Of a stretch of DNA of 64,000 nt, positions 10,494 through 22,965 are shown in pieces. This DNA comes from Lepas anatifera (lineage: Eukaryota; Arthropoda; Thecostraca; Lepadidae). How positions within the stretch are numbered: the first letter of the stretch is position 1; each line of letters starts with the position of its first letter. Under the pieces are notes generated by a model. That model had not been told where the DNA came from. It did not search any database and saw only the letters and a list, made by a program, of their open reading frames with translations. The DNA is taken from assembly GCA_034440635.1 (NCBI GenBank), contig JAOTON010001603.1, positions 278,591-342,590 on the forward strand. Direction: 5' to 3'. The position numbers and the translations under genes were made by a program.

Positions 10494-13313
10494 GTGTAGC
10501 TACATGTAGGTGTACATGTAGTGCACCACATTTTTACTGGGGATCATGCCTTCTTCACAATTACTCAATCACTAATCGTGTCATAATCACGAGTTTATTC
10601 CAATGTTCTGTGGCAAGCAGGCCTAGTACCCATGGGCGTCGAAATTGGGAGGAAGTCCCCTCTACTCGTGAATCAGTGGGCCTTCACTAAAAATTTTGGA
10701 CGGCTTAATTTTGTTGCACTTTCTCCCTGTTACGTACGTGAATCTACACAAATGTGTTGGTGAAGTGCATCGACGTTAGTGTTTCATGTGCAGCCAGAAT
10801 TCTCAGAAATTGCCCCCCCCCCACTTCCTCCACAATCCCTCCCCCAGGTTACGCCAGTCCGGGGTTTGTCTCCCCCGGTAAAAATGTTGTGTTGACGCCC
10901 GGGCCAGTACCCGTCGTCACGTTCGGGCGGATCACCCATGGAGGTTTTATTATTTTTTGTTTATTTTCCATTCCATTTTTACCTATTATTTGTGTCTTTA
11001 AAAAAATGTTCTGTTTGAAAATAAATATCTTCGTGTGCCCGACCCATGTCTTACTGACTGAGCTAACTTTATATTAATAGCTATTCCGTCTTTACTATTT
11101 CTCTACCGCCAATATATCCATAACAAAATTATTGCACTAATTGAAGCGCCTTGCCTGTGAAACAGCACGCCAGAACGTGTCAATAACAGTGGCGGCGCTT
11201 AAACATTATGATAGCCTAGGTACGAGTGGCTTAGAGGTACGGACGTCACCCAGGCTTTTTTACTTGATATTAGACAGGGGCGATTCCAGCAGGCCGGCTG
11301 GAGAAAGGCCAAGTTCAAGTCGATGAGCAAAAATAATATTTATTTTCAAATGTTTGATATCATAAGAATTGAAGAAAAAATATAGAAAAACACATGTCCG
11401 TGGATTGTGGAAACGGTTATGCGGCTGTATATGAAGGTACAAGGCAAGATTAAAGAAGGATAGGTATGTAGGTAAATAAGCGGGAAGGACAAGGTACTCA
11501 CGAGAGCTTCCCATTTCAAGGACAGATTCGGCACTTCATTGTTTATGACGTCCAGTTTCTCGCTGTATGATTGATTTGCGAACGATTTCTTTTATTTCAT
11601 CCGCCAGATTTTTGTGCCATGACTCACCTTCTTCATAAGGGGTTCACAAATTAAATATATTGCTAACAATTACCAAACAACTGTCCCGCACTAGAGAAGG
11701 CTAGAAGTAGACATCCGCGAATACAAGAATGTCAATAAACGAATCCGCTGTAATCAAGGTCCTGAGACGCGGCATCGCACGTGCTAGCTCCTAAGCAAGC
11801 CTGGGTTGCAGATTTAACAAGCCAGTACTCGCGTCCGAATGAATGAGGCATTAGAGATGCCAATCAAAAAGCACACGTTAGATTTGCCACTGTGTTAGGC
11901 AGATTCAGCAAATTGCAAGGTGCCTAATATCATATTTGTTGACGGTAAGAGCTTCGAACGTGGATTCTCAGAGATGCAAATTATCGGCTCTTTGACCCAG
12001 TAATCCTAAAGAGGAATATTCTCTGTAACTTAAACATCGAGTGAAATTAGATTGATTTCACAGAAAATACATACCTACTTCGACATTTAAAAGCGGCTAG
12101 ACAGTGCCTAATTTGCCTCTATGACAGTGCCGCCACTGGTAAATAATGATAAGCAGGCAAAAGCCATTCACTTTCTCTAACACAATGGAAAACCCTGCTA
12201 AATGTGTTAAATGCATAAGCCCATTTATATTTTTTGTATGATTTTGCAAACTGCATGTTTTTGCGACATTGTGGTAACAAACAGAAACAGGTTTTAGGTA
12301 CAGCTGTAAAAACTTGAATGAACAAGTAAAAAAACAGATAGAGGCGTGCATCGTGCTAAATTTATTTGAATTCCTCGTATTTTTAAAGGATGACAGCTGC
12401 TTGAACTTTGTCCAATTCCTTAGTTATCACCCACTTATTGTTCATTAATGTTTCAAGTAACGTAGTACCGGGGTAAACGTGGCGGCTTTTGGTTCTCGGC
12501 ATAGGCCTACACGTTTTGTGCGTATGAGTAAATATGTATACAAAGAGTCTGGTTTTGGTTTGTCAGAATCAAAACGTATTGTTCCAGTTCCCTATCATTC
12601 GATTTTTTAACATCTCATTTCTAAACAAATGTGTTGATTTTGGGAAGGTTTAGGGTCTACGTAGATTAGGTGAACTTGAATTTTAAACTTGCTGTTTGAA
12701 TTTAGATTAAGTCTTAATCAAAACTCGAATTTATTGGATTTATGGATTAAGATTAATTCGTATAAGCGCGTTCGTATTCCTCATATAATGTTTCTGTAAT
12801 CAGGTAATTTCATCACGTACCCACAGATTTTCTTTACACGTGACTGCGCTTCCTCTACCTGGATGATTTACGCCAGAAAGTTTCTCGCCGATCTCATTTC
12901 GTCCCATGTTGAATGCTGTACTATTAGTCCTGCTTCACGCGGTAGCAGAATTGTATATAACTACTTGGCTTTTGCAGGTTCTGCTAGCCAGATTAATCAG
13001 TGTCTCGCTGCGTTGGGTCTAATAGCTAACCAGAGACACGTATTTCGTGTTGGCCGGCTTGCAGCCAATATGCTGAATAGCCTTGGTCCGGGGGACGTTG
13101 CCGCCACCTTAACAGTGGTCCACCACAATCCACAGGGCGATGCCTGTGAAATCTATGTTCTGCCTGGGTAGCGCCACTGAAACGCAGAAGGCAATGTACA
13201 CCTTCACAGGGCGCGTCAACAAGAACCAGTAGGCCCGGTTCCGACAGCCACCGTAAGACTGCGAATGTCGCTCCGGGGCGCACCGCCAGGGCGTATGTGC
13301 CGTCCTGCAATGT

Positions 13314-13393
13314 CTCAGCAGGGTGCTATGTCCCGACAGGGTGTTTATATGTCCCGACAGGGTGTTTATATGCGCCAGCAGGGTGTTTATATG
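13314..13393. repeat. 21-bp minisatellite, about four units
   Basis: Units of the form CAGGGTGTTTATATGTCCCGA repeat about four times, the first one diverged. Because 21 is a multiple of three, one frame stays open and reads RQGVYMS-type heptads. The surrounding frame has no start or domain that I recognise, so coding is doubtful. Confidence 0.75.
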
Positions 13394-14204
13394 CCAGCTA
13401 TCCAGCGGGGAGTTGTGACCTGCGATGTCATGTGGTATCGCACGCGTGCTGTACGCTTTTGCTTTATTTGTGCTTCCTTGCATGAGTGCAAAAGTCTTCC
13501 GTTGCTGCTGGGCCCTATCATCGATAATTGGTTTGCCACTTCTTTGCAGAACTTGCAATGCGAAAAACCTTAGGGGGTTGGTGCGCCGGAAAGACCAAAT
13601 AACTAACTAGCTTTGCCACGGGCCTGTCAAGGGTATTTGCTGCAACCTTTGTATATTTGCTGAACTGCATACTGGAGCCCCTGACGCTAATATTCTCGCA
13701 CATTGAAGCGTGTTGATTTTCATCACTTCCTAACGTTTCGGAGTTGTTTAGTAGGTAATCAATCCAGTCCTGTCCGAGGTATTTAGTATAGTCCAGTCCT
13801 GTCCGGATTTTGTCCGCCTTTCATGTTCTTTTTATATCCCCAAAACCGTTTGCGATATGGTTTTGAAACTTTTTCTTTTTCCAAAATGAGTTGGGAAGAT
13901 TTCTTTACACATATATACCAGGGGCGGACCTGTAGCTAGGAATTAGGGAGCATACACTCGGAAACCGCGTATTATTGTGTTCAATGCGATCTTCCTACAA
14001 CAGCTATCCGTAGGAATATCGAGAGCATTTGGAATGTTTGAATGCTATGAATGTGATGTTAGGTCATAGTTCAGTTACATTTTCGTATCATATTTCGACA
14101 GAGGTAGTTCCAGCAGCTCAAAATGGGAAGTTTCTAATGTAAAATTTTCAGAGTGAACATCCTGCTTACAGTATTTATTTATTTATTTGACATACACAGT
14201 ATCT

Positions 14205-15122
14205 AACGTTCTAGCTGAGGAGAAAAAGATCCCGTTTGACCTGGCCCGCAAACAAGTGCTACAAAAAGAAAAAAGCCGCACAGTCCCAAAAAGCTGTGGT
14301 AGCAAGGCCACCACAGCAGCCCCCAGCACAGCCGGCCAGGAACATCCCACTTTGGAGCAGCCTCAGCCACCCAAAAACACAAGCCGCCACATCCGCCCTC
14401 TAATGGAGCCACTTTTCTTGGCGCCCATCAGGCCGTCCGTCCCCCTCCCCCCCACCACGTGGCGCAATCACATTCTGGCGCAGGTGGACGCCCGTTTCGG
14501 GCTGGGAGGACCTCCCGACCCGCACTAGTTCTCCGCCAGGTCTTCCGACCGAAAATCCTCCCGCCCCTCAGGCACCTAAAATCACCAGGAAGACCTGGAC
14601 ACCCGCAGCAGGGTGGCAAAGCCACTCTGCACGAGTGCTCGACAAAGCTAAATTTCCTACACTACCTGCCCCCAAGCACTCTAAATTCACCGGTGCTCCC
14701 CTTCCCAGGCGCCGCCAAAGGCAGGCACCGAGAAGGCCTCTAACGAGTGGCAGCCCACCCCCTCAGGGTAAAACGGCTGCCACTCAAATCACAATCCAAA
14801 AACTCAATACTTCAACCCAAACTGAAGCTGCTCCCTCTCCTTGGAAAGAAGCGAAGCTTCTTCCCAAATAGCACCGACCACCCGCACTTGCGGATCCCAA
14901 ACCGACCTCATAGGTCATTTTATGCAGTTTCAGTTCTCAAGTGAACTTGAAACGTCAGACGACAAAAGTCAGTCTGACCACGAGCTGACCGGGACAGAGA
15001 CCGACTCTGACGCCAGCAGTGCATCAGAGACGAGCTCTGCAAAAACTGTTGTAAACACTTCTAGTGCTCCCCTCTTGGAAACCCCCAGCCCCGGCACCAC
15101 CAGCCCCGGCAGCTCCCCGTAG
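14205..15122 (+). pseudogene. LINE ORF1 (gag-like) remnant, frameshifted
   Basis: Three overlapping frames (about 14205-14528, 14635-14871 and 14841-15122) together look like the proline-rich and acidic C-terminal part of a LINE ORF1 protein. NTSTQTEA and SQTDLIGHF elements are followed by an acidic Ser/Asp/Glu-rich stretch. The N-terminal part, which would carry zinc knuckles, is missing because the element is truncated at 14205. At least two frame changes are needed, so no intact protein is made. The ATG at 14187 lies outside the element and is probably accidental. Confidence 0.65.
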
Positions 15123-15246
15123 CAAGGAAAATTAGCTTTTCTAGGCACTCTACCCCCGTTTGTCCTGCCAGCGATAGCAGCAGCAGCAGGTGCTCCTATA
15201 ACCTTCGTAAGCGTAGATCCCTAAAGTACAAACGTTAAAAACCACC

Positions 15247-18200
15247 ATGGGTTCAATTCTGCAATGGAACACAAATGGCCTTATCGGGAAATTCCCGCTT
15301 TTTTCATCAATTTTTGCTGAGAAAAAACCGGCGCTAGCAGCATTACAAGAGACCCACTTTACTGATAAAGATAACGATAAATACAAAATCTCGGGTTACT
15401 CTTGGTATCGCCATAACGTAAACGCTGCCGTCCGTAAGGGAGGCACAGCCATCCTAATAGAAAATAGCATCCCACACAGTCGCGTGCCTTTGGTAACATC
15501 ACTGGACTGTGTAGCTATTAGCTTGAAAATACAACACGTCCAATTGACGGTAGTTTCAACATACATATCTCCTTCCGACCCTGATCCAACGGATCGGGAA
15601 CTCGCTCAACTAATTAATCAAATAAACGACGGGCCTTTGTTATTACTTGGAGACTTGAATGGTCACCACCCATCCTGGGGCAGCGCCACACCAAACCGTA
15701 GAGGTGAAATTATATATGACGCAATAGGTTCTCAAAATTTAGTTATCCTAAATAACGGCGCACCAACCCGCCAAGCAACGCAAAGCGGATATTTAGACTC
15801 AGCCATTGATATTTCGTGCTGCACGCCTAGAATTGCGTCACTGTTTACCTGGGATGTCGAAGACAACCCAGGCATGAGCGATCACCTCCCAATCAAAATT
15901 GATATCCCCAAGGAGCACTCGACCGCGTTGATCTGTTCACCCCTTCCTGGAGTCTAAAACGAGCGGACTGGACAAAATTTGAGGCAGAGGTCGACCTCAC
16001 ACTGGTCACCGAAGGTGACCCACACTCGGCAGACATTGAATTAACACTAAGAGCCATAAGCTCAGCAGCACAAGTAGCAATACCAAAAACCAGAGGACCC
16101 CGAAAGAAAAACGGAGCCCCATGGTGGAACGCAGAGACGGCACACGCCAAAGCTCAAATGATAAGAGCCCGCAAGGCATATGAGAGGAGGGCACACAGCC
16201 CTACTCGATGTGCACTTCGGGCAGCAAAAGAACACTTTCGAAACACGTGCAAGCGGGTTCAACGGGTTCAAAAGGACAGTTTCAACTCCTTTGCCTCCAA
16301 ATTCAACCGCTTCACTCCCACCACCCAAGTTTGGAAAACCATTAGAGCTTTCTCTGCGAAGCGACCACCCCGTGGACCTTTCCCTCAACTAAAAATAGCT
16401 GGCCAACCCATCACCGAACCTAAGGAAGTCATGGATAAATTTGCTGATCATTACGCCAGTGTCGCAGCTAATAACTCATACAGCCAGCGCTCCAAAGACC
16501 AGGCAGAATGGTGCAAAAAGCACACATTCATCAATTATGGTAATCAAGAGTACTATAACTTACCATTTACAATGACCGAGCTAAATTACGCCATTAGCAA
16601 GTGTGGAAACACTGCAGTGGGCGCTGACGAAATTCACTACTCTTTCTTCAGGCACCTCAGCCAAACGGCACTAAAGTACCTGCTTTCGGCCATTAACATC
16701 ATGTTTCTTAGCGACTCTTTCCCCACATCGTGGCGAGAGAGTATAATCATTCCCCTTCCAAAACCTGGCAAAGAAAAAACAGACCCAAAAGGTTATCGCC
16801 CAATTTCGCTTACTAGCTGTGCTAGCAAGCTTGTCGAGCGCATGGTAAACGTTAGACTTCACGAGATCCTCGAAAAGAAGCTTGATGCTATGCAATCAGG
16901 CTTCCGGCGCGGGCGAGCCACCACTGACAATTTGGTGAAACTAGTCAGTGACATCCAGAATGGCTTTTACAAAAGGCAAGTAACAATAGCTGCATTCTTA
17001 GACATTAAATCGGCGTTCGATCGCGTACAAAAAGACGCCCTTTTGTTTAAATTAAGCAAGCTAGGAATTCGTGGCCACCTTGCAAAATTCATTGAAAACT
17101 TCCTCAAGGACCGAAAATTTAAAGCCCGTTGCGGCACCATATTCTCCTACCTGGCAACCCAAGACCAAGGCACACCCCAGGGTAGCGTTCTGTCCCCCAC
17201 CCTCTTTCTAGAAATGATCAATGATCTATTCGCCAAAAAGCTACCGCCTGGAATAAATTACTCCCTTTTTGCGGACGATGTCGCCATTTGGAAATCCACT
17301 GCAATCGATACCAGGCGGTATAATGAACCAGAATTTCAACATGCAACTACGCAGTTGCAGGATAGCTTAAACGACATCGATAATCGGTGTAGTTTAATGG
17401 GTCTATCACTCTCGGCGGAAAAATCATCAGTCGTTGTCTTTGCCAGAGCGCATTCCAGACACGACCCTCCACGGCTCCAAATCTCGGGTAAACCTATTGA
17501 ATGCACCAATAGCTTCAAATTCTTGGGCGTCACCCTAGATTCCCGATTGAGCTTCAATGAGCATATCGCCAAAGTCGTCTCTAGCTGTCAAAAGCGAGTC
17601 AACATTCTCCGCATGCTCGGCGGCACAGAGTATGGCGGGGATCGAAAGACCCCTGCTTATGCTCTACAAGTCCCTGATACGGTCCATTCTCGAGTATAAT
17701 TCGTTGGTTTTTGACTCGACGAACAAGACCAATAAACTAAAGCTAGAGCGAGTCCAAAATGCCAGTATCCGGGCAGCCACAGGCGCGCTCAGAGAATCCC
17801 CCATCACCAGCCTGCTAACTGATAGCGGGCTATGCCCACTGCAGACAAGACGCGACGCCCAGCTTATTTCTTACTACATTAAGGTCCAATCCACCGAAAA
17901 CCACCCGGCAAAACAATGTTTCGCCCATCCCAGACGAGCAAATAAAGCCACTCTACAGAAGTGGCCCCCGTTTAAGCACAGAGTAGCGAAAACCCTGGAA
18001 AGCCTAAATCTTGCACTGCCAGCAACAATAGGCAAACCCCCACTCTCCCGCTTCTGGACTCGGAAAGAGCCCAAAGTGGAATTTCTTTTCACTTCCCGTA
18101 AAACGGACTTCTCAGAGGAAGAAGTCTCCCAGAAATTCCTAGAGTTCCTATCTTGTAACGTGGACAAGACCTTTATATTTACAGACGGCTCCAAAATAGG

Positions 18201-18977
18201 CGAAAAAGTAGGCCTCGGCATCTGGGGGCAAAATTTTGCCTACAGAAAAGACTTCCGGACAACTGCTCTATCTTCACAGCCGAGGCTGTTGCCATCCTAG
18301 ATGCATTGGCCATAATCAGAACACAAAATATCAACTCAGCCGTCATCTGTTCAGACTCTAAATCTGTCCTGCAGGCCGTCAGTAACGTAGTCAACCCCAG
18401 CCACCACGTTATAGCAGATATTCAGAAAGGTATCGATGATACCCCTGATGTCTCTTTTCTTTGGATCCCGGGCCACTGCAAAATTCAAGGAAATGAAAAG
18501 GCCGACGAGCAGGCAAAAAAGTCCCTAGAACTTAGAGAGATCGCACCCTTAATGTGGTCTGGAGATGATAGCAAAGCTCTCCTCCAGGACAGTATCTGGA
18601 AGCAAATTCAAAATAACTGGACAACAAACCACAGCGCCCACCTATTCCATATCAAGCCTAACATCGGCTACTGGCCCAGTTCCAACCAAAAGAGTCGCCG
18701 GCGCGAGGTTATTCTAACCAGACTCAGAAATGGACACACAAAATTAAATGCCTATTGGAACGAGGGTACCTGTGGTACCTGCGACGCAATGGAGAATCCC
18801 TATCACATTCTCATCGATTGTCCCCAGCACAATACCCATCGGCAACCCATGCTAGATTACTGCCGAATCCAAAACATCCCTGTAGACCTAAAAACTCTGC
18901 TCGGTAACGACCATCCTGAGCTACTCGAAAAAGTCTTGACATTTCTAAAGGACTCTGGGCTAGAGAAGTTTCTATAA
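15247..18977 (+). pseudogene. LINE ORF2: endonuclease-RT-RNase H, three frameshifts
   Basis: The endonuclease (15247 to ~15915) starts MGSILQWNTNGLIGKF and has LQETHF, GDLNGHHPSWGS and MSDHLPI motifs. The frame shifts near 15922 into the RT segment (15930 to ~17635), with GYRPISLTSCASK near 16793, FLDIKSAFDRV near 16995, TPQGSVLSP near 17173 and the catalytic FADD near 17270. A second shift near 17635 leads to 17650-18260, including RNase H FTDGSK near 18178. A third shift near 18262 leads to AEAVAI, SDSKSV, WIPGH and GNEKADE (to ~18510), then a C-terminal Cys/His cluster (CGTCDAMENPYHILIDCPQH, ~18770-18834). The stop is at 18975. All catalytic motifs survive although the frame is broken, so inactivation is fairly recent. 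Confidence 0.9.
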
Positions 18978-21608
18978 ATCACCCCTCCCAGTATATATGA
19001 TGGAGGGTGCATGGTGCACCCCACAAGTAGGACTTGCCTATTTTCCAACTAACCACTCATGTCATAGATGATCCACTGCAAAATTTAAGCAATAGCTGTT
19101 TAACCTTTAAATGGTTTATCGTAGGCTAAGGATAGGTTATGTTAGGCTAGCTTGGAAATCAGGTTAGGTTAAATCGGTTAGATTTCTTCACCGCAGTGAT
19201 ACCTTTCACTGCGGGTCTATGCTAACCACACTCATACTCTTACTAACAATCTAACTATCCTCTCACACTTCTTTTCCTCTGCGCGGCGGCTGCCCAGCCG
19301 GAGAGGGGAGCTGCAACCTCACCTCCGGGTTGCAGGGTAAATTCGCGGCACCCTGGCCAGGTGTTTAGCGCACTTTCTAAAATATGAAAATTATTGATTT
19401 AACGGAGGATTTCGAGTAACGTAGACAAGCGGACATCAGTAGCTGACACACAAAATTCTAAATTCTAAATTCCAAATTCTAAATTTAAGGTCTTCAACCA
19501 CAGAGATAACCTTCGCACTCTGCGGGTCTAAACTTATTAAAAGACCTCCCTTGGCATGGCTATGCCATTGCCACGACCAAGTCCATTCGCAAGCTAAAAC
19601 ATCTTGCAACCCATTACTTGAAATAACTCCCTTTGCTTTAACAGACTAACGTAGCTTGCCCTCACACAAAATTCTAAAATTCTCCCACACACTCCTTTAG
19701 AGGCGGGCAAAGGTGCTATGCACAGAACGCCTAACAAAAAGCCATAAGTAAGTAAGTACACAGTATCTCCACTATCCATGTGGCTATTCTGACGCCGGTC
19801 GTAATGAAGATGAGGGACATAAATGACGAACTTAAGCAAAAACACACTGTAGGATAAGGATAGAATGGTTGATCGGGAAGGACAAGGATTATCCACGGGG
19901 AGGGTCGCCACAGGCGCCGCGCTTAACCCATGGAGTGCGATAGTGCGACTTGATGAAGGGATCCGGTGAAAAAACATGGAAAGCAACAAACGAACAAGGC
20001 GCGACGATGACGGTGATTATGTATTATTCTCGTTCTTTGTCGGCTGGTCTCTCTCTTCATTCTTCGCTTTTGTCTTCGTGATTCCTCGTTTTCGTTTCTC
20101 AGCTCTTATTTCTTAATAGTGTATTCGTAATTTCTTTTCTCTTCAGTCCTCTTCATGTCCTCGCTTATTAGGCCGGTTGTTTAGACAAAGCTTTTCCGGG
20201 TATATTTGTGATAAGGATCACAAATGGATCAATTACCGGGAAGAAAAACAAGTGTTTAAAACTGTTTACATTATCCAGGAAAACCTCACATTTCATGCAC
20301 CAGCTATTCATGGGCCTAATAAAGAAATGAGGGTAAAATTTGAATGCACACAGGTTTTACAGAGCACTCTTGGTAATTCTAGAGCCCTATTTCATCCGCG
20401 ACTTGCACCAAACGCACTGAAATATTATTTCTTCCTTTTCTTCCTTTCTTAACGGAGATTATTTCGTTGAGTTTTTCACTTTTTCTCAGAAGCGTTCTCC
20501 AGGAGGTTCACTCTTATAATACAGTATATAGTATATAGTACAATGAAGACGAACAAAAGTAACTATACTATACTCCCAATCCTATATGATACGATAATAA
20601 GATGGCATAGGTGTCCTCGGTTATTGTAGTGAAGGAGTTCTAACGCATGTGAAAGCATATTTTAGTATATTAAGTGCAGTGAATTGGACAGGCATCCCAT
20701 AGCGAATACGGAACAATTCATGTATGACCAGATTGTTCACACCACTCCCCCCCGAGTTTTGGCGTGAGCGGATAAAGATTGGGCAATATGATAAGTATCA
20801 ATAGCTGAGGAGCATATGTACATACATTAGGGCGGCTTTTTAGAAACTTTTTATGACCTTTTCACGCCAGTCAGTTCCTAATATTCTTGGACACGCTGAT
20901 TTCGAATTTAACATATACAATTATGTTTACAAATTTTATTACCGCGCACAAACGCTTTAAGTTTTTTTGAAAAGCGGAAATAACTATTTTCAGACCCTCT
21001 TGTGCTGAAAATGTAGTGTTGAAGTGTGCTGATTCGGCGTATTTATATATGGGGTTTGATCATTTTTGTTCCCGTACAATCTGCTAGTATGCACTATTTT
21101 ATCGTGATTGATAAACAGTAGAGATGCTAAGGGCACGTAGCTCAATCATCATAGGGAATGTGGCACCTTTATAATGGGATTTGAACTGAGCTAGCCATGT
21201 AGTAGAGCATGCATGGCATGACGGTTAATGCCCAAAAAACCTGCATGGTGGTTCTGGATACGCCGGCCATGCTTTGTGACATTTCACCAGAAGCCATCAC
21301 TTTCTGCGGTAGCACAATTCCCGATGCCAGAATCTTTAAAAATATAAGGCTTACCATGGATAGGAACATGGAGTATCAGTATATGTATTAATCACCAACA
21401 AGCACATACCCAATTATAGGTGGAGTCAATGAAAAATAAAACGCATAATCACCAACGGCCTGTTCCTAAAACGTGCTAAAAACATTTCAAAACACAACAA
21501 GCGCAGATAATCAACCTGTGTCACTGACCTATAATAGCTGCTTGAGGTGTCGTAAAAGAGGCGATACACTTCTTAAGTCGTCCAATATGATCCGTCAAAA
21601 TATCGTTA

Positions 21609-22498
21609 GTTGGTGAGAAAGCTAAAAATATTGTTTACAACGCGAGGAGCCTGCACAAACATCACTCGACCAAAAGGCACATGTAAGAAAGTTGCACTAG
21701 CATCCCTGGTAGTTCTAGATGGTACATCAAGCGAGAAACATTCCACAAGATGAGATGATACGATGAGACTTCTAAAAACCTTACTTGTGAAAAGGATGTC
21801 ATGTTGTACATGCCTTGCCAGTAAAGTACGAACATCATAAAACTTCGTCAATTCCTCGTAATCTAGTAAAGAGCAGGCTGGGTCAACATGGTTCGCAAGC
21901 CACATGAAAAATTTGTGCTGAATTCTTTCTACATGGTCCAGATGGTATTTTGCTGCTCCAGCCCAAACCACTGAACAATACTCTAAAACCGACCAGACGT
22001 TAGCATAAAAAGCCGCCACGGTGGCTTTCGTATCCAGCTTACATCCAGGGGAGGCCGCCTGGAAGGTTCTGATTAATAAATCGATTGATCTGTTTGGCTT
22101 GGAAACCATAGAGTTGATATGGTCGGAAAAGGTGAGCCTTTGTTCAAGAATGATTCCTAAATATTTTATGGAAGAAATGTTCTCCAAAATTGTTCCGTTG
22201 ATTTTATAAGCCGAATCGATGTGATAACGTTTTAAATAGATTTTGAAAGACTTGCATTTTGATGCGTTTTGATTCATGTTCCAGGCAGCAGCCCAACTTG
22301 TTCCTGCGTCCAGGTCTTTCTGTTAAGTGTTAACATGATTTTGGGATTTCACTTGATGGAAAATTTTTAGATCGTCGGCGAAAAGCAAACGCTTGGTAGA
22401 AACTACGTGTGGCAGGTCGTTGACAAAAACTGTGAACAACAACGGTGAGATGAGTTCTCCCTCAGGTGTGCCTGAAGTGTCAGTTACATCGCCTGGGG
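21609..22498 (-). pseudogene. Non-LTR reverse transcriptase fragment (C-terminal half)
   Basis: On the minus strand the frame reads SGTPEGELISPLLFTVFVND and then LLFADDLKIF, the RT B-C region with its FADD box, down to an in-frame TAA. It continues as an open frame of 223 codons (22277-21606) containing ISSIKYLGIILEQRLTF and FYANVWSVLEYCSVVW, the thumb and post-RT region of CR1/jockey-like elements. The endonuclease and the 5' part of RT are absent. It is unlike the LINE at 14205 and is a separate family. It meets an opposite-strand RT fragment at about 22500. Confidence 0.78.
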
Positions 22499-22507
22499 AA
22501 TGTATCG

Positions 22508-22961
22508 GAGTTCTTGTAGCGTTTGGTCATCCACGTCACGTCATCCCTCGCGCTGCCCTCAAGGCTATTGTGAAGTCACTTGTGTTGTCTATCGTTCAGT
22601 ACTGTCTGTCCATGTACGGTTCTTGTCGATAGTTGTAATTTTGCCGTGTCCAGAAAATCGTGAACCGCTGCACGAGGTGTGACTGGTCGGAGGCAATATG
22701 ACCACATATCTGACGCGATGTCGAGGCTTGGCTGGCTCGGTGCCAAGCAGCTGGTTTGTTACTCGACAGTGTGTGACGTTGAGCGGATTGCAGTGGCTGG
22801 ACTCCCGGAATATGTGTGGCAGACTTTTGCCCGGAAAGCCAGCCAAGTGCATCAGCAGCCACAATACACTTGCGCCGAATCGTGGGCACTCTGGAATATG
22901 GGCGGAGTCCGGCCGCCGTTTCTATGCTATCGAGGGGTGGCGACGATGCATCGGAAGGGAC
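22508..22961 (+). pseudogene. Post-RT fragment of a second non-LTR element
   Basis: The plus strand reads GVLVAFGHPRHVIPRAALKA then IVQYCLSMYGSC. After frame changes it gives VTGRRQYDHISDAMSRLGWL, AKQLVCYSTVCDVERI and finally ESGRRFYAIEGW. From memory this resembles the region after RT in non-LTR elements, with helices, a GRRxxDHISD-like motif and a Gly-Arg-Arg-Phe-Tyr segment. At least two indels break the frame. The fragment ends where TTAA element B is inserted at 22962; I did not see it resume after 23999. Confidence 0.6.
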
Positions 22962-22965
22962 TTAA

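Larger units (their letters stand above)
14205..19756 (+). mobile_element. 5'-truncated non-LTR retrotransposon (jockey/I-like) with target duplication
   Basis: A 5.55 kb LINE copy is flanked by the 12-bp direct repeat TACACAGTATCT (14193-14204 and 19757-19768). It ends in TAAGTAAGTAAG just before the right repeat, a short tandem tail like the TAA tails of I-type elements. It starts inside ORF1, so it is 5' truncated. ORF2 has apurinic-type endonuclease, reverse transcriptase, RNase H and a C-terminal CCHC-like segment. Several frameshifts show the copy is dead. About 780 bp of 3' region (18978-19756) includes AAATTCT repeats near 19453. RNase H after RT fits I/R1-side clades or RNase-H-bearing jockey relatives; the clade is not decided. 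Confidence 0.88.

Noticed and set aside
12863..13171. 102-codon frame in the copy A intron
   Set aside because: No recognised domain, no paired splice sites and no support beyond being open.
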